NCBI GenBank assembly: GCA_903900335.1
Contig: CAIUMP010000019.1
Coordinates: 1-64,000 of the forward strand
From: an uncultured Ignavibacteriota bacterium
GTDB lineage: Bacteria; Bacteroidota; Ignavibacteria; Palsa-1295
Direction: 5' to 3'
Length of the DNA stretch: 64,000 nt
The notes under the pieces are model-generated. The model had not been told where the DNA came from. It did no database searches and was given only the letters and a program-made list of their open reading frames with translations. The position numbers and the translations under genes are program-made. Of the stretch, positions 27,454 through 36,728 are shown piece after piece. Every line of letters starts with the position of its first letter. Positions within the stretch are counted from its first letter, which is position 1.

Positions 27454-28344
27454 ATGTTTCCGGACCTTTGCCTGTTTTCCGCTTTCAGCATGGAAACTCT
27501 CACCCAAGCCTTTCAAATCCTCCTACCACTCGTTTACGCGGGTTTGGTCGCCTATTTTGGGAGAAGCTTTTTTCGATCCGGGAATGCAGAATGGAGGCTT
27601 AAATTTGCTGTTCCGGCCGCGTATCTCGCATTACTACTTCACGGGATTTACATCGGCGCCTACACAGCGCTCAATCACCATGACCTCGTTGCAACAGTCT
27701 CCGAGCTTTCGTCACTCATTGCTTTCACACTCTTTGCCGTCTACGTGTTTGCGGAGTTAAGGCCTTCGAAAGAGACCTCAGGTACCGGCTTTTTCGTGAC
27801 AGCCGTCTCATTTCTCCTCCAGACAATTTCTTCGTTCACGATCGGCTCCGTCACCATGCCCGTGACGAAGGCGATACTGCAGGATCCGATATTCAATGCC
27901 CATGTCACAACGTCGGTCTTCGGGTACGCGGCACTGATTCTCGCGGCGATTTACGGTGGCCTCTACCTGCTACTGTATCGCGTTATCCAACGTAATGAAT
28001 TCGGCGCCATTTTCGAACATATTCCGAGCCTTGAACGATTAGAGCGATTCGGACTTCGATCCACCGCCGTTGGATTCTTCTTCCTCACTATCTCCATCGT
28101 TCTCGGAGGGCGGCTCTATCACACCTACGCCCCGGAAGCAGGCGTATTGCAATTACTTGCAGATCCGAAGGTGATGATGACGCTACTCGTATGGTTCGTT
28201 TTCGGCGTTACGCTCCTTGCTGGCCGAGTGATGCACGTGGAGGGGCGCCGACTCGTCCTTTTTTGGATGTCAGGTTTCGCGCTTACGGTGGTCTCGATGA
28301 TGATCGTGAACGCTATCGGGACGCAGTTTCACAGCTTCTTGTAG
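27454..28344 (+). CDS. CcsA/HemX-like cytochrome c assembly membrane protein
   Basis: 296 residues; an in-frame ATG at 27490 (METLTQAFQ) is an alternative start. About eight membrane segments are seen, with the family's conserved pattern HVTTSVFGYAALILAAIYGGLYLLLY and FFFLTISIVLGG in the second half. His in GIYIGAYTALNHH, HVTTS and YHTYAPEAG are the kind of residues that bind heme in CcsA-type proteins. Its position directly before hemA mirrors the HemX genes of Firmicutes, where HemX lowers HemA level. Whether it serves cytochrome c maturation or hemA control cannot be told. It starts the heme gene run. Confidence 0.75.
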   Translation: MFPDLCLFSAFSMETLTQAFQILLPLVYAGLVAYFGRSFFRSGNAEWRLKFAVPAAYLALLLHGIYIGAYTALNHHDLVATVSELSSLIAFTLFAVYVFAELRPSKETSGTGFFVTAVSFLLQTISSFTIGSVTMPVTKAILQDPIFNAHVTTSVFGYAALILAAIYGGLYLLLYRVIQRNEFGAIFEHIPSLERLERFGLRSTAVGFFFLTISIVLGGRLYHTYAPEAGVLQLLADPKVMMTLLVWFVFGVTLLAGRVMHVEGRRLVLFWMSGFALTVVSMMIVNAIGTQFHSFL

Positions 28345-28353
28345 CCCGAGTTA

Positions 28354-29676
28354 ATGCCCCAGAAGTTCGTATCCGTTAGCATTTCTCATCGCCGCGCACC
28401 CGTTGCGGTTCGGGAGAGGCTTTCCATGTCTGAAGCCGAGGTTCGTTCGCTATTGGAACAGATCAAGGACAGCGTCGTTCGCGAAGCTGTGTTAGTTTCA
28501 ACGTGCAACCGAACCGAACTCTATGCACTCCCCAACGACGGCAGCATCACCGGCGACCACCTCATTGAATTGATATTAACTGCGAAAGCTATACCTTTTG
28601 ACGAAAGGGAGGAATACAAGGACTACTTTGAACGTCAGACGTATGATGCCGCGATGACGCATCTCTTCAGTGTCATTGCAGGAATTGATTCCCAAATTGT
28701 GGGAGATCAACAGATCTTTGCACAGGTGAAGGATGCCTTCCGGCTTAGCTCTGAGTCTGGGAGTACTGGAGGTTTTCTTACCAAACTTGCCCATGCCGCA
28801 TTCCGCGTTGCCAAGCGCGTTATTTCCGAGACTACACTCACTAACGGTGCCGCTACAATTTCGTATGCCGCCGTTGAGTTCGCTCGAAAGATCTATGACG
28901 ATCTGAAGCCGCGCGCTATCCTTGTGATCGGTGCTGGTGAGACGGGTGAGCTCGCGGCCAAGCACTTCATAGAGCGCAATGCCGGCGCGATCACTATTGC
29001 GAATCGGAACGTCGAGAAGGCTAGAGAAATGGTCGCTCGAATCGCACCGGAAGGTCTGGCCGGACGCTTTACGACGGTCTCGCTCGAGGAACTGGGCAAC
29101 GCCTTGGCAAAGGCGGACATTATCGTGAGTGCTACGGCATCGCACGATTACGTCATCACCGAACCGATGATGCGAGCTGCTCTCAAGCGACGGGCTTCGA
29201 AGAATCCGGTCGTTCTAATTGATATAGCAGTTCCGAGAGACATTGATCCTGCCATTTCCAAACTCTCTAATGTGTTTCTCAAAGATATCGACGATCTGCG
29301 AACAATTGTCGATCGCAATCTCGACCGTCGCAAACAGGAAATTCCGAAGGCGGAGGAGATCATCAAGCAGGAATTGGAGAATTTCCTGCAATCGCTCTCC
29401 CGATTGGAGGTCGGGCCTACCATTAAGGAACTTCGCGATCGCTTTGAAGCGGTTCGCAAAGAAGAGCTAGAACGACATCAAAACAAACTCGACTCGAAGA
29501 GTTTTGCGCTCATGGAGGATATGAGCCGGCGAATGATGAACCGGTTACTCCACTCTCCGACGGTTTCGCTTAAGGAGCCTCTTGGTTCAACCGAAGAAAT
29601 GCTAACACGAGTAGAGATTGTCCGGCAGCTCTTTGGGCTGGACAGTAGACAGGATCACGAGCCACGAACGTATTGA
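28354..29676 (+). CDS. hemA: Glutamyl-tRNA reductase
   Basis: 440 residues. ISHRRAPVAVRE and LVSTCNRTELYA (with the catalytic cysteine near residue 50) begin the catalytic domain. The NADPH domain follows (VIGAGETGELAAKHF), and the C-terminal dimerisation helix ends RMMNRLLHSPTVSLKEP. It reduces glutamyl-tRNA-Glu to glutamate-1-semialdehyde, the committed step of C5-pathway heme synthesis. Ten bases separate it from the HemX-like gene. Its stop overlaps the TTG start of the next small gene, so translation is probably coupled. Confidence 0.97.
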   Translation: MPQKFVSVSISHRRAPVAVRERLSMSEAEVRSLLEQIKDSVVREAVLVSTCNRTELYALPNDGSITGDHLIELILTAKAIPFDEREEYKDYFERQTYDAAMTHLFSVIAGIDSQIVGDQQIFAQVKDAFRLSSESGSTGGFLTKLAHAAFRVAKRVISETTLTNGAATISYAAVEFARKIYDDLKPRAILVIGAGETGELAAKHFIERNAGAITIANRNVEKAREMVARIAPEGLAGRFTTVSLEELGNALAKADIIVSATASHDYVITEPMMRAALKRRASKNPVVLIDIAVPRDIDPAISKLSNVFLKDIDDLRTIVDRNLDRRKQEIPKAEEIIKQELENFLQSLSRLEVGPTIKELRDRFEAVRKEELERHQNKLDSKSFALMEDMSRRMMNRLLHSPTVSLKEPLGSTEEMLTRVEIVRQLFGLDSRQDHEPRTY

Positions 29677-29885
29677 ACAAACAATTGAAAATCATTCTTA
29701 ATAGCATCGGGCTTTGCCTAATTTTCGGTGGCTTCGTTTGGATACTCCAAGGTGTTGGTATTCTCCCGGGCAGTTTCATGAGCGGACAGATGCAATGGGC
29801 GGTCAACGGTTCTATCGCAGCCATCCTTGGCATCGCCCTGCTTCTTTGGACAAATGTTGTTCGACGCAACTCCCAAAATGACTAA
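29673..29885 (+). CDS. Small two-helix membrane protein between hemA and hemC
   Basis: 70 residues from TTG 29673, which overlaps the hemA stop by four bases (TTGA); its own end overlaps the hemC start by eight. Two hydrophobic helices (IILNSIGLCLIFGGFVWILQ and SIAAILGIALLLWTNVV) flank a short loop with GILPGSFMSGQMQW. The end is basic and polar (RRNSQND). I recognise no family with certainty; it resembles other small bacterial two-helix proteins. Tight coupling on both sides argues that it is a real gene. Confidence 0.65.
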   Translation: MNKQLKIILNSIGLCLIFGGFVWILQGVGILPGSFMSGQMQWAVNGSIAAILGIALLLWTNVVRRNSQND

Positions 29886-30852
29886 AGCGAACACCTTCAT
29901 TATCGGCTCCCGTGGAAGCGACCTCGCGCTCTGGCAAGCGAACTATGTTCGTGACACCCTGCGCTCGCTCTATCCCGATCTCACCGTCGAGATCGAGATC
30001 ATTCACACGATGGGAGATCGCGTGCTCGATACGCCGCTGGCAATTCTTGGCGGCAAGGGAGTCTTCACCAAGGAAGTGGAAGAGGCGCTGCTTGATCGTC
30101 GCGTCGATATTGCGGTCCACAGCTTGAAGGATCTACCGACGGTCAATCCGCCAGAGCTTACGATTCGCGCCGTGCCGAAGCGCGCGAATGTCGAGGATGT
30201 ATTCATGTCGAAGGATACGTCCGTCCGACTGATGGACTTGCCCGACGAAGCGACCATCGCTACAGGTAGCCTTCGTCGCAAAGCTCAAATTCTAAGCAAG
30301 AGGCCCGATCTCCAGATCGTCGATATTCGCGGCAACGTGCCGACGCGCATTCAAAAGATGCTCGATTCAAATTGGGCTGGTATGATCCTCGCTCGTGCTG
30401 GTGTCGAGCGTTTGGGGCTTACCAAGTATCTGGCGCACACTATCTCGACCGAGTGGGTACTCCCAGCGGTAGGGCAGGGCGCGCTCGGTATTCAATGCAG
30501 AACGGAAGACGCGGGGGTTATTGCGCTGCTTGCACCAATGAATCACCCGGAAACGCTCGCGGCGATTACCGCAGAGCGTGCTTTCCTCGCTGCGCTTGGT
30601 GGTGGATGCCAAGTACCAATTGGCGCTCATGGAACAATCGTCGGCGATACATTGGAGCTGACTGGCTGCGTCGCAGGGCTTGATGGCAAGTCAGTAATTC
30701 GAGGAGTGCATACAGGCAACGCGCACAGTGCTGCCAGGATTGGCAATGATCTCGCGCAATCGCTGCTCCGCGATGGCGCACAGGAAATTCTCGATGCAGT
30801 TTTTCGCATTCAATCCGCGGAGGAGCATGTTAGCTCGAATCCACGAGGATAG
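29878..30852 (+). CDS. hemC: Hydroxymethylbilane synthase (porphobilinogen deaminase)
   Basis: 324 residues from ATG 29878, just before IIGSRGSDLALWQAN; an upstream ATG lies inside the small membrane gene and is less likely. HSLKDLPT (substrate pyrroles), ATGSLRRKAQ and IRGNVPTRIQK are the usual motifs. The cofactor cysteine is in GGGCQVPIGAHG. The enzyme joins four porphobilinogens into the linear tetrapyrrole. Its end lies 7 bases before the hemD start. Confidence 0.97.
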   Translation: MTKANTFIIGSRGSDLALWQANYVRDTLRSLYPDLTVEIEIIHTMGDRVLDTPLAILGGKGVFTKEVEEALLDRRVDIAVHSLKDLPTVNPPELTIRAVPKRANVEDVFMSKDTSVRLMDLPDEATIATGSLRRKAQILSKRPDLQIVDIRGNVPTRIQKMLDSNWAGMILARAGVERLGLTKYLAHTISTEWVLPAVGQGALGIQCRTEDAGVIALLAPMNHPETLAAITAERAFLAALGGGCQVPIGAHGTIVGDTLELTGCVAGLDGKSVIRGVHTGNAHSAARIGNDLAQSLLRDGAQEILDAVFRIQSAEEHVSSNPRG

Positions 30853-30859
30853 GCTACCG

Positions 30860-31657
30860 ATGGTACTGCTGACGCGGCCGGATCCATTCTCGATTGGCGA
30901 GGGTGAGATTCACACAATCCTACGTGGGGCAGGTGCGATAGTGAAGGAGTTGCCGATGATCAACTTCGATCTGCCATCGGATACTACCGCGCTTGACGTT
31001 GCGCTTCACCGTGCATCCGTTGGTGAATTCGCGGCCATCATCCTCAGCAGCCCAACGGCAGCGCACTTTCTCGCGCAACATGCGGAGAGCATCGGCCTGT
31101 TGCCGGCGCTTCGTAAGCGCGGAGCCTTCGGAGCGGTGGGCAACGCAACAGCTGCGGTACTACGGAAACACGGCTTCCAGATCTTTCTGCCGATCCCGGC
31201 GAGCGGAGGCAGCGGCCATCTTGCATCGTTGCTTAGCACACAAAACTTGTCCGGGCAGCAGGTGCTGTTGTTGCAATCGCAGATCGGGCTCGATGTGCTC
31301 GAACATGCGCTTGTCGCAATCGGCGCGAAGCCGGAGCGAGTCACGCTTTACAACACGAATGGGCCTCGTCTAGAAGATCTTGCGCGTCTCGTTCGGTACT
31401 TGGAGAATGAATCACGGCCTGAAGTGATCGCATTCTTCTCGCCATCAGCAGTTACACACTTCACACGCGCGCTTGCGGAAATGGCGAGCGGGCTGCTTCA
31501 CAATCTTCCCGCGCTCGCATGCATTGGTGAAACAACCTCCAAGGCCGTCGAAGCAGCGCTGCATCGCCGACCCGAGATCGTCGCACGCAAAGCGGATCAA
31601 CGCACGCTTGCCGAAGGCATCCTTCATTATCTTGAGCTTCATAATCAACGCAATTGA
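30860..31657 (+). CDS. hemD: Uroporphyrinogen-III synthase
   Basis: 265 residues from ATG 30860 (MVLLTRPDPF), preceded by a GAGG about 11 bases away. ATG 30827 is possible but would overlap hemC and adds nothing to the fold. The sequence is divergent, as is normal for HemD. It shows LLTRP at the start, IILSSPTAAHF, then FGAVGNATAAVLRKHG and a mirrored VIAFFSPSAVTHF / ALACIGETTSKAVE in the second lobe. It cyclises and inverts ring D to give uroporphyrinogen III. The stop overlaps the TTG start of hemE. Confidence 0.9.
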   Translation: MVLLTRPDPFSIGEGEIHTILRGAGAIVKELPMINFDLPSDTTALDVALHRASVGEFAAIILSSPTAAHFLAQHAESIGLLPALRKRGAFGAVGNATAAVLRKHGFQIFLPIPASGGSGHLASLLSTQNLSGQQVLLLQSQIGLDVLEHALVAIGAKPERVTLYNTNGPRLEDLARLVRYLENESRPEVIAFFSPSAVTHFTRALAEMASGLLHNLPALACIGETTSKAVEAALHRRPEIVARKADQRTLAEGILHYLELHNQRN

Positions 31658-32718
31658 AACAACCTCTTCAGAACGACCTCCTTCTCCGCGCCGCTCGACT
31701 CGAACCGATCGAACGCGCGCCTGTGTGGTTCATGCGTCAGGCTGGCCGCTATCTTCCTGAGTATCGCGCTGTCCGCGCGAAGCACTCGTTTCTCGAAATG
31801 GTGCGCTCGCCAGAACTCGTCGCCGAGGTAACGATTCAGCCCGTTGATCTTGTCGATGTCGATGCCGCGATCATCTTCTCGGACATCCTCGTCGTTCCGG
31901 AGGCGATGGGGATGGTGCTCGAAGTCGAAGAAGGGAAGGGTGGCCCGCGCTTCCCCGAACCGATTCGGTTATACTCACAGATTAAGAAGCTGAGCGATGC
32001 GAACCCTGCGAAGTCACTAAGTTATGTGATGGACGCGATCCGCTTGACGAAGGAGAAGCTTTCAGGGCGCGTGCCTCTCATCGGCTTCACTGGCGCGCCC
32101 TGGACGCTCTTCGCGTACATGGTGGATGGTCACGGCTCGAAAGACTTCCGGCATGCCAAAGAGATGCTCTTCACGCGCCGCGAGGAAGCACATCTTATGC
32201 TCCGCAAGCTTACGGATGTTATCGCGCAATATCTCATCGCACAAATTCAAGCCGGTGCCGACATCGTGCAGATATTTGACACATGGGCGGGAATACTGAC
32301 GCCAGAGGATTTCAAAGAATTCTCCCTCGATTACATTGCGGAGATCGTGCGGTTGGTTAAGACGGAAACCGGCAACTCAACGCCCATCATCGTGTTCTGC
32401 AAAGGTGCGAACCATTCCCTTCTTGAGCAAGCGGCGACAGGCTGCGATGTGATCGGTCTCGATTGGACTGTTGACATTGCCGAAGCAAAGGCGATCATCG
32501 GTGATGAGGTCGCGCTGCAAGGTAATCTCGATCCAACCGTTCTCTATACGTCCGAACTGATCATCGAAGAGCGCGTCAATGCTATCGCCGATAGTATGGT
32601 GGTTCCGAAGGGGCATATCTTCAATCTTGGTCATGGTATCACGCCGGAGGTTGATCCCGAGAACGCGCGTGCGTTTGTTCGGGCTGCGAAGAACGCCTAC
32701 ACTCGCAAGAAAGACTAA
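31654..32718 (+). CDS. hemE: Uroporphyrinogen decarboxylase
   Basis: 354 residues from TTG 31654, overlapping the hemD stop (TTGA). PVWFMRQAGRYLPEY holds the substrate-binding arginines, IIFSDILVVPEAMG carries the catalytic Asp, and GFTGAPWTLFAYMVDG is the second signature. The order GLDWTVDIAEA, then LQGNLDPTVLY follows. It converts uroporphyrinogen III into coproporphyrinogen III by four decarboxylations. It lies three bases before hemF. Confidence 0.98.
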   Translation: MKQPLQNDLLLRAARLEPIERAPVWFMRQAGRYLPEYRAVRAKHSFLEMVRSPELVAEVTIQPVDLVDVDAAIIFSDILVVPEAMGMVLEVEEGKGGPRFPEPIRLYSQIKKLSDANPAKSLSYVMDAIRLTKEKLSGRVPLIGFTGAPWTLFAYMVDGHGSKDFRHAKEMLFTRREEAHLMLRKLTDVIAQYLIAQIQAGADIVQIFDTWAGILTPEDFKEFSLDYIAEIVRLVKTETGNSTPIIVFCKGANHSLLEQAATGCDVIGLDWTVDIAEAKAIIGDEVALQGNLDPTVLYTSELIIEERVNAIADSMVVPKGHIFNLGHGITPEVDPENARAFVRAAKNAYTRKKD

Positions 32719-32721
32719 GAC

Positions 32722-33633
32722 ATGTCGTCGCCAACTAGCAAACCATTTCGCGAGCGTGCCGAGGAGCTATTCCGTAAGCTTCAAGACGAGATCACTTCAA
32801 CACTCGAAGCTCTCGATGGAAGCGGTAAGCGGTTCTTTCAGGACAGCTGGGAGCGTCCCGGCGGTGGCGGTGGACGAAGCCGAATACTGACCGAGGGCGA
32901 TGTGTTTGAGAAGGCGGGCGTGAATTTCTCCGCAGTTCATGGTGAAGCACCACAGTCACTGCACGGTGGCAATCAAGAGTTGACCTTCTTTGCGACCGGA
33001 ATCTCACTGGTGTTGCATCCTCATTCGCCCAAGATCCCTACCGTCCACGCAAACTTTCGATACTTCGAGCAATCGAATGGTCTATCGTGGTTTGGTGGTG
33101 GCATGGACTTAACGCCGTCATACCTCGTTGAGGATGATGCGCGGCATTTCCATTCAACGCTCAAATCTGTGTGCGACAAGCACGATTCCACACATTACCC
33201 GCGCTTTAAGCAGTGGTGCGACGAGTACTTCTACATCAAGCATCGCAACGAGACGCGTGGAGTTGGCGGTATCTTCTTCGATAACGTGTCCGGCGATACC
33301 GAGGCCGAGCGCGAAGCGAACTTCGAATTCGTTGAAGAGATCGGTCGCGCATTTCTCCCGGCGTACGTGCCCATCGTGGAACGCCACAAGGGCGAGTCAT
33401 TCACTGAGGAGGAGCGACGTTGGCAACTGCTTCGGCGTGGTCGGTACGTTGAATTCAATCTTGTCTATGATCGCGGAACACGCTTTGGGCTTGAAACGAA
33501 TGGCCGCATTGAGAGCATCCTCATGAGTTTGCCGACGCTTGCTCGTTGGGAGTATGACATGCACCCAGCACCGGGTTCGCCGGAAGCGAAGTTGGAAGAA
33601 GTGTTGAAGAATCCAAAGGAGTGGGCCGCGTAA
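32722..33633 (+). CDS. hemF: Oxygen-dependent coproporphyrinogen-III oxidase
   Basis: 303 residues. The family signatures are present: RPGGGGGRSRILTEGDVFEKAGVN (given here only in part: GGGGRSRIL), HPHSPKIPTVHANFRYFE, FGGGMDLTPSYLVEDDARHFH and KRGRYVEFNLVYDRGT-like RRGRYVEFNLVYDRGT. It uses O2 to convert two propionates of coproporphyrinogen III to vinyls. Together with the HemG type here it points to an organism that can make heme aerobically. The stop overlaps the ATG of hemH (TAATG). Confidence 0.98.
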   Translation: MSSPTSKPFRERAEELFRKLQDEITSTLEALDGSGKRFFQDSWERPGGGGGRSRILTEGDVFEKAGVNFSAVHGEAPQSLHGGNQELTFFATGISLVLHPHSPKIPTVHANFRYFEQSNGLSWFGGGMDLTPSYLVEDDARHFHSTLKSVCDKHDSTHYPRFKQWCDEYFYIKHRNETRGVGGIFFDNVSGDTEAEREANFEFVEEIGRAFLPAYVPIVERHKGESFTEEERRWQLLRRGRYVEFNLVYDRGTRFGLETNGRIESILMSLPTLARWEYDMHPAPGSPEAKLEEVLKNPKEWAA

Positions 33634-34628
33634 TGCCAAAGTCAGACAAGGTCGCAGTGGTTCTGTTGCAATTCGGAGGCCCGGATTCGCTCGATGCTGT
33701 CGAGCCATTTCTGTACAATCTATTCAGCGATCCCGACATCTTCGAACTCCCTTTCGGCCCACGCTTCCAGCGCTTTGTTGCTGGACAGATATCGAGCCGC
33801 CGCGCGCCTTCCGTTGCTAAAAAGTACGGAGAGATTGGTGGCAAGTCTCCGATCGTTGAGAAGACCGAGGAGCAAGTGATGGCATTGCAGCAGTTGTTCG
33901 ATTCCGCATATCCAGAGCTTAACGTGTCCGTCCGCTTGGCAGGGCGATACTGGAAGCCGTTCACAGCGGATACAATGAAGTCGCTTGCGGATGAAGGGTT
34001 CGATGACGTCGTACTGCTACCGTTGTACGCTCAATACTCAAAGACAAATGCCGGGTCGAGCTTTAATGAGTGGGATCGAGAATCGGCGAAACAACAGAAG
34101 CGCTTCAACGAACGCCGTATTCGAGAGTATTACAAACATCCGAAATATCTCGCATCACTCAACGCGCGTATTGATGAAGGACTTGCACAGTTCGAGAACC
34201 CAGACAAAGTCTTTCTCCTATTCTCCGCACACGGTACACCCGTCGATATGGTCGAACGCGGCGATCCCTACGCGCAGCAGATTCGCGAAACGATGGAGCT
34301 TCTCATGTCGCTGCGCGGTCATGACCGCCACTACACGCTCTCCTTCCAAAGCAAAGTTGGACCGAAGAAGTGGCTGACGCCTGCCACAACAGATACCATC
34401 AAAGATCTCGGAAGACTTGGGATGACGAACGTGCTCGTCGTGCCCATTGCATTCGTTAGCGATCACATCGAAACGCTACATGAACTAGATATCGAAGAAC
34501 GGCACACGGCGGACAAAGCCGGAATCACGAATTACCGCATCATGACGGGCTTGAACTCGCATCCGCTCTTCATAGAATGCTTGGCGGATGTAGCCATTCA
34601 GGAAATCAACGCAATGAGACACGAATGA
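33633..34628 (+). CDS. hemH: Ferrochelatase
   Basis: 331 residues from ATG 33633. VVLLQFGGPDSLDAVEPFL is the standard opening. LLFSAHGTP holds the metal-ligand His, and SKVGPKKWLTPATTD and VPIAFVSDHIETLHELDIE are the family signatures. It inserts Fe(II) into protoporphyrin IX at the membrane face. The presence of hemF before it and an FAD oxidase after it indicates that its substrate is protoporphyrin rather than coproporphyrin. It overlaps the next gene by four bases (ATGA). Confidence 0.96.
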   Translation: MPKSDKVAVVLLQFGGPDSLDAVEPFLYNLFSDPDIFELPFGPRFQRFVAGQISSRRAPSVAKKYGEIGGKSPIVEKTEEQVMALQQLFDSAYPELNVSVRLAGRYWKPFTADTMKSLADEGFDDVVLLPLYAQYSKTNAGSSFNEWDRESAKQQKRFNERRIREYYKHPKYLASLNARIDEGLAQFENPDKVFLLFSAHGTPVDMVERGDPYAQQIRETMELLMSLRGHDRHYTLSFQSKVGPKKWLTPATTDTIKDLGRLGMTNVLVVPIAFVSDHIETLHELDIEERHTADKAGITNYRIMTGLNSHPLFIECLADVAIQEINAMRHE

Positions 34629-35395
34629 TGGACTATCGACTCTTCATGGAAGACATCGCTCGCGGCGCAGGCGAGATCACGTGGAAGTACTTCAATAATC
34701 CCGAACTGGAGATTATCACTAAGGCGGATGAAAGCCCCGTTACACGCGCTGATCGTGAGTCCGAACAATATATTCGCGCCCGGATTCGTGAGCATTTCCC
34801 CGACGACTTGATTCTCGGCGAAGAGTTTGGATTAGACGGCGCAAACCAAAACGTGCGATGGATACTCGATCCCATCGACGGCACGAAAAGCTTCATTCAC
34901 GGCGTGCCGCTCTATGGCGTGATGATCGCACGCGAGGAGCTGGGCGAGGTGACGCATGGCGTCGTGTACATGCCAGCGTTGAGCGAGATGGTATCGGCTG
35001 GGAGGGGAGAAGGTTGTTATCTCGATGGGAAGCGATGCCACGCTTCAAGTGCAACAGATGTGTCGAAGAGCCTCCTTTGTACAACAAGTCCCTCGCGTTT
35101 GCACCAAGTCCTCGGAGATGCTAAGTACAACGCGATAACCGATTCCTTCGGTGTCTATCGCGGATGGGGCGATTGCTGGGGGCACATTCTCGTTGCCACA
35201 GGCCGCGCCGATGTGATGCTCGATCCACATATGGCAATTTGGGATGCTGCGCCGCTCGGTGTCATTGTCGAGGAAGCTGGTGGCGTATCATTTGACTTTG
35301 CAGGACAACGAACGATTGATGGCGGGTCACTTGTGAGTTGTGCACCCGGCGTCGCGGATCATGTGCGAGAACTGTTGGCTGCAACCCATGCGTGA
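34625..35395 (+). CDS. Inositol monophosphatase-family phosphatase (HisN-like)
   Basis: 256 residues from ATG 34625; ATG 34628 is adjacent. The metal motifs are ILGEEFG, WILDPIDGTKSFIHG and the WDAAPLGVIVEEAGG end motif. The tail pattern WGDCWGHILVATGRADVMLDPH, with Trp and Cys, is that of histidinol-phosphatase HisN. Mg-dependent hydrolysis of histidinol phosphate or a related sugar phosphate is expected. No his gene is nearby, so its place inside the heme operon is unexplained. It overlaps hemH at the start and hemG at its stop. Confidence 0.85.
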   Translation: MMDYRLFMEDIARGAGEITWKYFNNPELEIITKADESPVTRADRESEQYIRARIREHFPDDLILGEEFGLDGANQNVRWILDPIDGTKSFIHGVPLYGVMIAREELGEVTHGVVYMPALSEMVSAGRGEGCYLDGKRCHASSATDVSKSLLCTTSPSRLHQVLGDAKYNAITDSFGVYRGWGDCWGHILVATGRADVMLDPHMAIWDAAPLGVIVEEAGGVSFDFAGQRTIDGGSLVSCAPGVADHVRELLAATHA

Positions 35396-36722
35396 CCCCG
35401 ACTTCATCATAATCGGTGCGGGCATCACTGGGCTGACTGCTGCTGTGACCTTGAAGCGTGCTGGTAAGAGCGTTGTCATTCTCGAAACCGCACCAAACGC
35501 AGGCGGGAAGATCGGCACCGAGCGTGTTGATGGCTACCTTCTCGAATCGGGTCCGAACTCTATACGCGTTGAGAATCAAGCTACGCTTGATCTGATCGAG
35601 TCCATGGGTCTGCGCGACCGGATGTTAGATGCAAGCGCGGCTTCGAAGCAACGCTATATTCTGAAGAACGGCAAGTGGGTCAAGGTTCCCGGTGGGCCGT
35701 TGGAGGCAATTGCGACACCGTTATTCTCCTTTGGTGGAAAGCTGCGAATACTTGTAGAGCCATTCATCGCAAAGTCTTCGGCTGTGGATGAATCTGCCGA
35801 ATCATTTGTCACGCGGCGTCTCGGAAGTGAAGTCTTCAACTACGCTGCCGACCCATTCATCACCGGCATATACGCTGGTGATCCTGCCAAGCTGAGCATG
35901 AGACATTCCTTTCCATCAATGTGGGATGCAGAGCAGCAGCATGGTTCGCTCATTCGAGGAATGTTGAGAAAGAAGAAGACTTCGCCGCCGAAGATGAAAT
36001 CGCGTATCATCTCCTTCCCGAATGGATTGTCAGAGTTGATAGACGGACTTCGCGATGAACTTGAAGATGCTATCCGCTTGCACGATGGCGCAATTCATAT
36101 TGAGAAGCTCAACGACCACTACGGAGTCAGTTCTTCCGCAGGTTATTTCCGAAGCGCGCAGATCATTCTCGCATTGCCCTCATACAATGTCGCGAAGATG
36201 ATCGCACCTATCGCTCCCGCAATGAGCGATGTCCTCGATGTTATCGACTACCCGCCCGTCGCGGTAGTCTATCTTGGTTATCGCAACGATCAATTTACAA
36301 AACCACCGGAAGGCTTTGGCGGACTGATACCCAGTAGCGAGAAGCGGAAGATTCTTGGCGTGATATTCTCGTCTTCTAACTTTGAGGGCCGAGCACCCAA
36401 AGATCATCTGTTGCTGACCGTACTCATGGGCGGCGCAAGGAATAGGGAAGTGAGCGAATGGTCGGATGACCGGATAGTATCGACTGGCATTGCGGAAGTA
36501 CAAGACCTCTTTCGTCCGAAGGGGACGCCACAATTTCAGCATACGAAAGTTTGGAAGCGGGCGATTCCGCAGTACAATGTTGGCTACTCATCAGTATTGG
36601 AGGAGATCGAACGGACGGAAGCTGCGAATCCAGGACTGCATTTCCTCGGCAACTATCGCGGCGGAATCTCGATGGGCTCCTGTATTCGCAATGCAACGGA
36701 ACTCGCGAAGCGCCTTGTTTGA
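35388..36722 (+). CDS. hemG: Protoporphyrinogen oxidase, HemY/PPOX type
   Basis: 444 residues from ATG 35388 (MRDPDFIIIGAGITGL), overlapping the previous stop by eight bases. The FAD-binding motif GAGITGLTAAVTLKRAGKSVVILE is intact in shape, and GGKIGTERVDGYLLESGPNSI matches the PPOX family. The C-terminal LHFLGNYRGGISMGSCI is the second FAD signature. It oxidises protoporphyrinogen IX with O2 or another acceptor. A hydrophobic membrane-binding segment like other HemY proteins is not obvious. Six bases precede hemB. Confidence 0.95.
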   Translation: MRDPDFIIIGAGITGLTAAVTLKRAGKSVVILETAPNAGGKIGTERVDGYLLESGPNSIRVENQATLDLIESMGLRDRMLDASAASKQRYILKNGKWVKVPGGPLEAIATPLFSFGGKLRILVEPFIAKSSAVDESAESFVTRRLGSEVFNYAADPFITGIYAGDPAKLSMRHSFPSMWDAEQQHGSLIRGMLRKKKTSPPKMKSRIISFPNGLSELIDGLRDELEDAIRLHDGAIHIEKLNDHYGVSSSAGYFRSAQIILALPSYNVAKMIAPIAPAMSDVLDVIDYPPVAVVYLGYRNDQFTKPPEGFGGLIPSSEKRKILGVIFSSSNFEGRAPKDHLLLTVLMGGARNREVSEWSDDRIVSTGIAEVQDLFRPKGTPQFQHTKVWKRAIPQYNVGYSSVLEEIERTEAANPGLHFLGNYRGGISMGSCIRNATELAKRLV

Positions 36723-36728
36723 AGCACC

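Noticed and set aside
34625-35395. A histidine biosynthesis cluster around the HisN-like gene
   Set aside because: No other his gene is nearby; all neighbours are heme genes.
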